DNA of 64,000 nucleotides from Epiperipatus broadwayi (Eukaryota > Onychophora > Udeonychophora > Euonychophora > Peripatidae), in contig JAQFVV010012402.1 of the NCBI GenBank assembly GCA_028023455.1, positions 14,068,483 through 14,132,482 of the forward strand, in the 5' to 3' direction. The position numbers and the translations under genes are program-made. The stretch's first letter is position 1. Each line of letters opens with the position of its first letter. The notes beneath the pieces were generated by a model. The model was not told where the DNA came from. It saw only the letters and a program-made list of their open reading frames with translations, and searched no databases. Below, piece by piece: positions 59,915 through 64,000 of the stretch.

Positions 59915-60499
59915 TCTTTGCATTCATAGAAAGGATATAAATTGTCCTCACAATAATCATTATATATTTATTTAATATTTTGTGCTGTGATTAGAAACTT
60001 TGTGCGATGACTATGATAAGTAATGAAAAATATTAACAAGAAATAAAATTATTCACTTTTAATTTTAAAACAATTTACAATTTATTTAACAATCAATTTT
60101 AAATAACATAAATTACAATTTGCACCAATATTAAAATTCAACATAATCTAAAAAAAAAATTCTAACAAAAAAAAATTAATACTCCTTTTTTTTTATATTC
60201 ATTTAATTAAATAAAGATAGACATATCTTTATATATTCTAAGCAACATATTATTTAGTATATGATATTTATAAAATATACAAATTATAAATATAAGGTTA
60301 TTCAAATAAAATACATATAATTATGATAACATTACTTATCCTATAGTTCATACTATACTTAATCTTTAGTATAATATGAATTCTATAATCTTTATTTTGT
60401 AAATTACAATTTATAGTATCCTATAAGCAATAATGAAATAATAACCTTATAAATTTAACTGTAATCAAATCTAAGTAATCCTTGTATCTAGGATCAATT

Positions 60500-60593
<94 letters not shown>

Positions 60594-61672
60594 GAAAATA
60601 CATTAAAATACAAATTATTCTTTTACTTGATCTCTTTTATGATCATTATTCACAATAAACAGTCATTGAAAACATTAGCTATTTGTTTCACATAATTATT
60701 CTATAACTTTCTAAAATCCTTGCTAATTCATACTTCTGAGCATAATATCATAATGTTATATTAAACAACAAAAATACAAACAAGTCTAAAATCTTTTATC
60801 ATGTGAGGTTTATAATAATATCTGATTTGCATATGTATATCCAAAAGTCATTCATTATTCTGGACATGAAATGATCATTTTCATCATGGTTTATTTTTTC
60901 AAGCACTTAGTGATATCTAAAAATGGGTTACCTATTCAAATATCTTCATCATTATTCCTTTAAGCATTTATGGACATATAAAATCTAATTATTTCTTCAA
61001 AAATATCTGCACATAATAACCTAATTTTAATGTTGGCCTCTATTCCTGGAGCTTACCAACAAATAACACAAGATCAATTGTATCAAGATTCCATAAAACA
61101 TTCCACTGATAAAATTGGGCCATTGTACAATATGATTTCATCAACATCATTCAATACAAATGCTACGAAAACTTATAAATCTTAAAAACTTACTATGAAC
61201 TTATTTTTCTTAATGCTAATTAATAAAACAAAACACCAATAACATAATAATATGTTATATTTTTAGATTATTTTGGTTATTAAACCATGAGATCAACTTA
61301 GATTTTCACTTTATGAATTACAAAAATATAATACATTCAATTCAAAAATACATTTCATATTTTTATATTATTATTCTAATATTATAAACAAAATAAATAT
61401 AATGTTTATTCTTACCTGATCCACAAGGTTAATTGGATACTAATCACTTCTGTGAACATTACCAACTTTATTACAGTTTTATAATAATAAAATATATCAT
61501 ATGGGCAATTGTTAGTTACATTTTATAAAACTTTACTCATAAATTTTTAAACATATTTTATTTTTAAAAATTAAATCTAATACTTTATCTAAATTCTATT
61601 TACTAAAATTAACATAAGTTTATTTATAATACAAATGACTAAAATAATCAAGATATCATTCAACTGAAGTTT
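59915..61672. other. AT-rich DNA with a long TA microsatellite
   Basis: No gene. (TA)n of about 87 bases at 60503-60589, which explains the run of alternating isoleucine and tyrosine in a minus frame. Confidence 0.7.
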
Positions 61673-62740
61673 AATTGCTCTAACAAGCTTTATTGATAAA
61701 TGCCACAAAAGAAAGCATTTAAAAATCTCTATGTGGAAATTATCCCCCAATCTTCAGACCACTGGTTTCATTCTTTGGCAATCCTCAGTGAGGTACTAGG
61801 ATAATTTCAGATACTAGATTTAAAAATACCAACTCAAATCCAGCATTTATCTAAAAGTTAGCTATTATGTAGAAAATCTGAAATTTTCAGACTATATGTC
61901 TTCAAACCCAGCTATATAATTTAAATAGCTATATGGAGTTGAGAAATTAGCTGCCTTAGCAATATAACATCATTTAAAACCTAAAAGCAAAACTATAAAT
62001 AGTAAAAAAATAAAGACATATATCACATAACTCAATTTTTTAAGCTTGTAAATAAAAATAATGACCGGTGCTAATTGCTTTAACAATTTTTATTGATAAA
62101 TTCTACAAAAGAAAGCATTTAAAAATTTCTATCTAAAAATTATCCCCCAATCCTCAGATCACTAGTTTCACACTTTGGCTATCCTCAGTGAGGTGCTAGG
62201 ATAATTTCAAACACAGAGCAATTAGTACTGTTCATTATTTTTATTTACCAACTTAAAAAATTGGGTATGTGATACATGACTTTATTTACTATTTATAGTT
62301 TTGCTTTTAGGTCCTAAGTGATGTTATATTGCTAAGGCTATTAATATATGGTTTGGCTGAAAATTTCTCAACCCCACATAGCTATTTAAGTTAGATAGCT
62401 GGGTTTGAAGACATATAGGTATCTGAAAATTTCAGATTTTCTACTTAATTGTAAACTTTTAGATAAATGCTGGTTCTGAGTTGGTATTTTTAGATCTAGT
62501 GTCTGAAATAATCCTAGCATCTCACTGAGAATTGCCAAAGCATGAAACCAGTGGTCTGAGGATTGGGGATAATTTCTAGATAGAGATTTTTAAATCTTTT
62601 CTTTTGCAATATTTATCAATAAAGTTTGTTAGAGTAATTAGCAAGGCTCATTATTTCTATTTACAAGTTTAAAAAAAATTGGTCATATGATATATGACTT
62701 TATTTCATTTACTAACTGAAAGTTTGCTTGTAGTGTTTTT
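61673..62740. mobile_element. Second large foldback chain
   Basis: Left end TTAATTGCTCTAACAAGCTTTATTGATAAATG pairs with ATTTATCAATAAAGTTTGTTAGAGTAATTA at 62610-62640. Inside, a second left end starts at about 62068 and runs about 150 bases before switching to right-arm sequence at about 62222, and a third right arm follows 62640. Shared phrases are CTCAGTGAGGT and GATAATTTC. Built like 25391-26506 but of unrelated sequence. Confidence 0.75.
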
Positions 62741-64000
62741 TTAAATCTGCTGAAGATAAAACGTTAGTTAACTTATTAGTATATAATATAGTAATTTAAA
62801 ACGTTAGTTCCCATAACAATGGCTCAAAAAACAACTCCCCCAATTTTCTCGTAATAATAAATAAATAAATGTTTCCACTTAAAAATAACAAAATTATAAG
62901 TCTCTTTGCAAAGTATATCCTCATTAGAAAATCATCAATGAAATATAAACACTTTCCTTATAGAAGTCACAAGTTAATAATTATAATAATATTTCACATA
63001 TATTTTAGATGAGCTCCATTACATTAAATATTATGGAATTAGGTTGTATTTATCCTAGGAAATGTACGTGGCAATAAATCTTTCTTCATATCTTATATAA
63101 GTTTTATAAATAAAATCAATAGTATTATAGATGTATTCTGCATGCATATCTTAAAATTAATTTCTAATATTTCTAGTTATTAACATTTTATGATATATTC
63201 AAAATAATTATAAATAATGAACGTGTCATCTGTATCACATTTCCATCTGTTGTATAAATATTATAAATTCATTCAGAATCTCTTATGAATTGACTCATTA
63301 GCTTTTCTTTCTAATATATTTCTATTCATCCTTTATCTATGCCTAAATTATATTATCTACTGAATAATCAAGTTATTTTAAACTTTAAGCAAGATTAATA
63401 TTTTTTTTAAAACTATTAAATATCATATAGTTTAATTCTTAATAAGATAAGTCTTATTTATGACATTAATTATAGCATCATTCATTTAGTCTTTTGTCAT
63501 CTTAAAAATAAGTAAAATATATCACTTTTCTCAAATACTTACATATTTAAGTAATAGGGCATTATCAGAGTTTGACTTCCGTTTGAATAATTTCCAAGTT
63601 TTCAGTGCTTTATAATAATATGTTTACATTTATAAGACATATTTGTCTAATCATAGGTGGTTAAAAATGAGACACCGTCTTTCTCCTGTGATGGGTTAAA
63701 TAGATTTGTACAATTGAATATTTGATTATAACATCAGGTACCCAATAGACTCAAACCCTGATTTAAGCATGGTCTGTAAGAGTTGGTGCATATAGAATGT
63801 ACGCTCTAAACTTAAGTGATTCACTTAAGTTTTTTAAACTCTTATCGGCGGGAGAGTGCGTTAGATTTATAATTTTAATAAATACTGCATTATCGGAGAT
63901 TGACTTCTGCTTGAATAATTACAATAAGAATTAATAATTAATTGCTTTACATATCGATGTATTCCATGATAATATATGCATTCCAATAACAGATATATTA
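62741..64000. other. AT-rich end of window with a spaced direct repeat
   Basis: No gene seen. GCATTATCAGAGTTTGACTTC at 63559 recurs at 63887 with few changes (34 bases matched, 328 apart). Between them lies a perfect hairpin AAACTTAAGTGA / TCACTTAAGTTT (63807-63830) in less AT-rich DNA, possibly a small mobile element and its duplicated flank. Confidence 0.45.

Noticed and set aside
60421-60603. Minus-strand frame rich in alternating isoleucine and tyrosine
   Set aside because: Translation of a (TA)n microsatellite.
1-64000. CRISPR arrays or operon-like gene sets
   Set aside because: No short regularly spaced direct repeats with unique spacers and no prokaryotic gene layout; the tandem repeats are ordinary mini- and microsatellites.

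Overview
The window is AT-rich, intron-dominated animal nuclear DNA, most likely from an arthropod; the species cannot be fixed from the sequence. Three internal exons of a spliced gene can be recognised on the minus strand (55205-55253, 17143-17230, 7896-8064). Their reading phases join and they read as a continuous part of kynurenine 3-monooxygenase (KMO). The two introns between them are about 38.0 kb and 9.1 kb, so almost everything else lies inside or beside this host gene. The FAD-binding N-terminal exons and the C-terminal exons were not found and probably lie outside the window.

Layout: 1-3255 holds a gag-only LTR-retrotransposon derivative between inverted, LTR-end-like repeats, with a lysine-type primer-binding site on the left. 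3256-5700 is similar, less AT-rich DNA without a recognised gene. 5790-6420 is an RTE-type LINE endonuclease fossil (minus). From 7896 to about 28600 come two KMO exons, tRNA-derived SINEs, a MITE family with arms reading GCAAAACTCTCCATACAGTA, minisatellites, TA-core hairpins, a chain of foldback elements and a Penelope-like GIY-YIG fossil. 28693-30510 is a LINE with a long uninterrupted reverse-transcriptase frame; 30541-31560 is a decayed RTE reverse transcriptase.

32259-54531 is best read as one LTR element (element 2, plus orientation). Its 5' LTR was broken by a palindromic MITE, a mariner (33476-34486), a complete 9.6 kb LTR element in minus orientation with unusually long 3.4 kb LTRs (element 1, 34525-44127), and a solo LTR of the same family in plus orientation (44451-47944, bounded by ATAC duplications). 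Removing these rejoins the 5' LTR pieces in the order seen in the intact 3' LTR (51898-54531).

The right flank (55205-64000) has one KMO exon, a hAT-type MITE, a LINE C-terminal fossil, a SINE, two MITE palindromes, a long TA tract and a second chained foldback. No bacterial-type operon, CRISPR array or functional RNA gene is seen. The stories that stand out are the huge KMO intron, the nested-insertion record in it, and two or three gag-only or gag-plus-integrase-tail LTR derivatives that must depend on other elements for enzymes.
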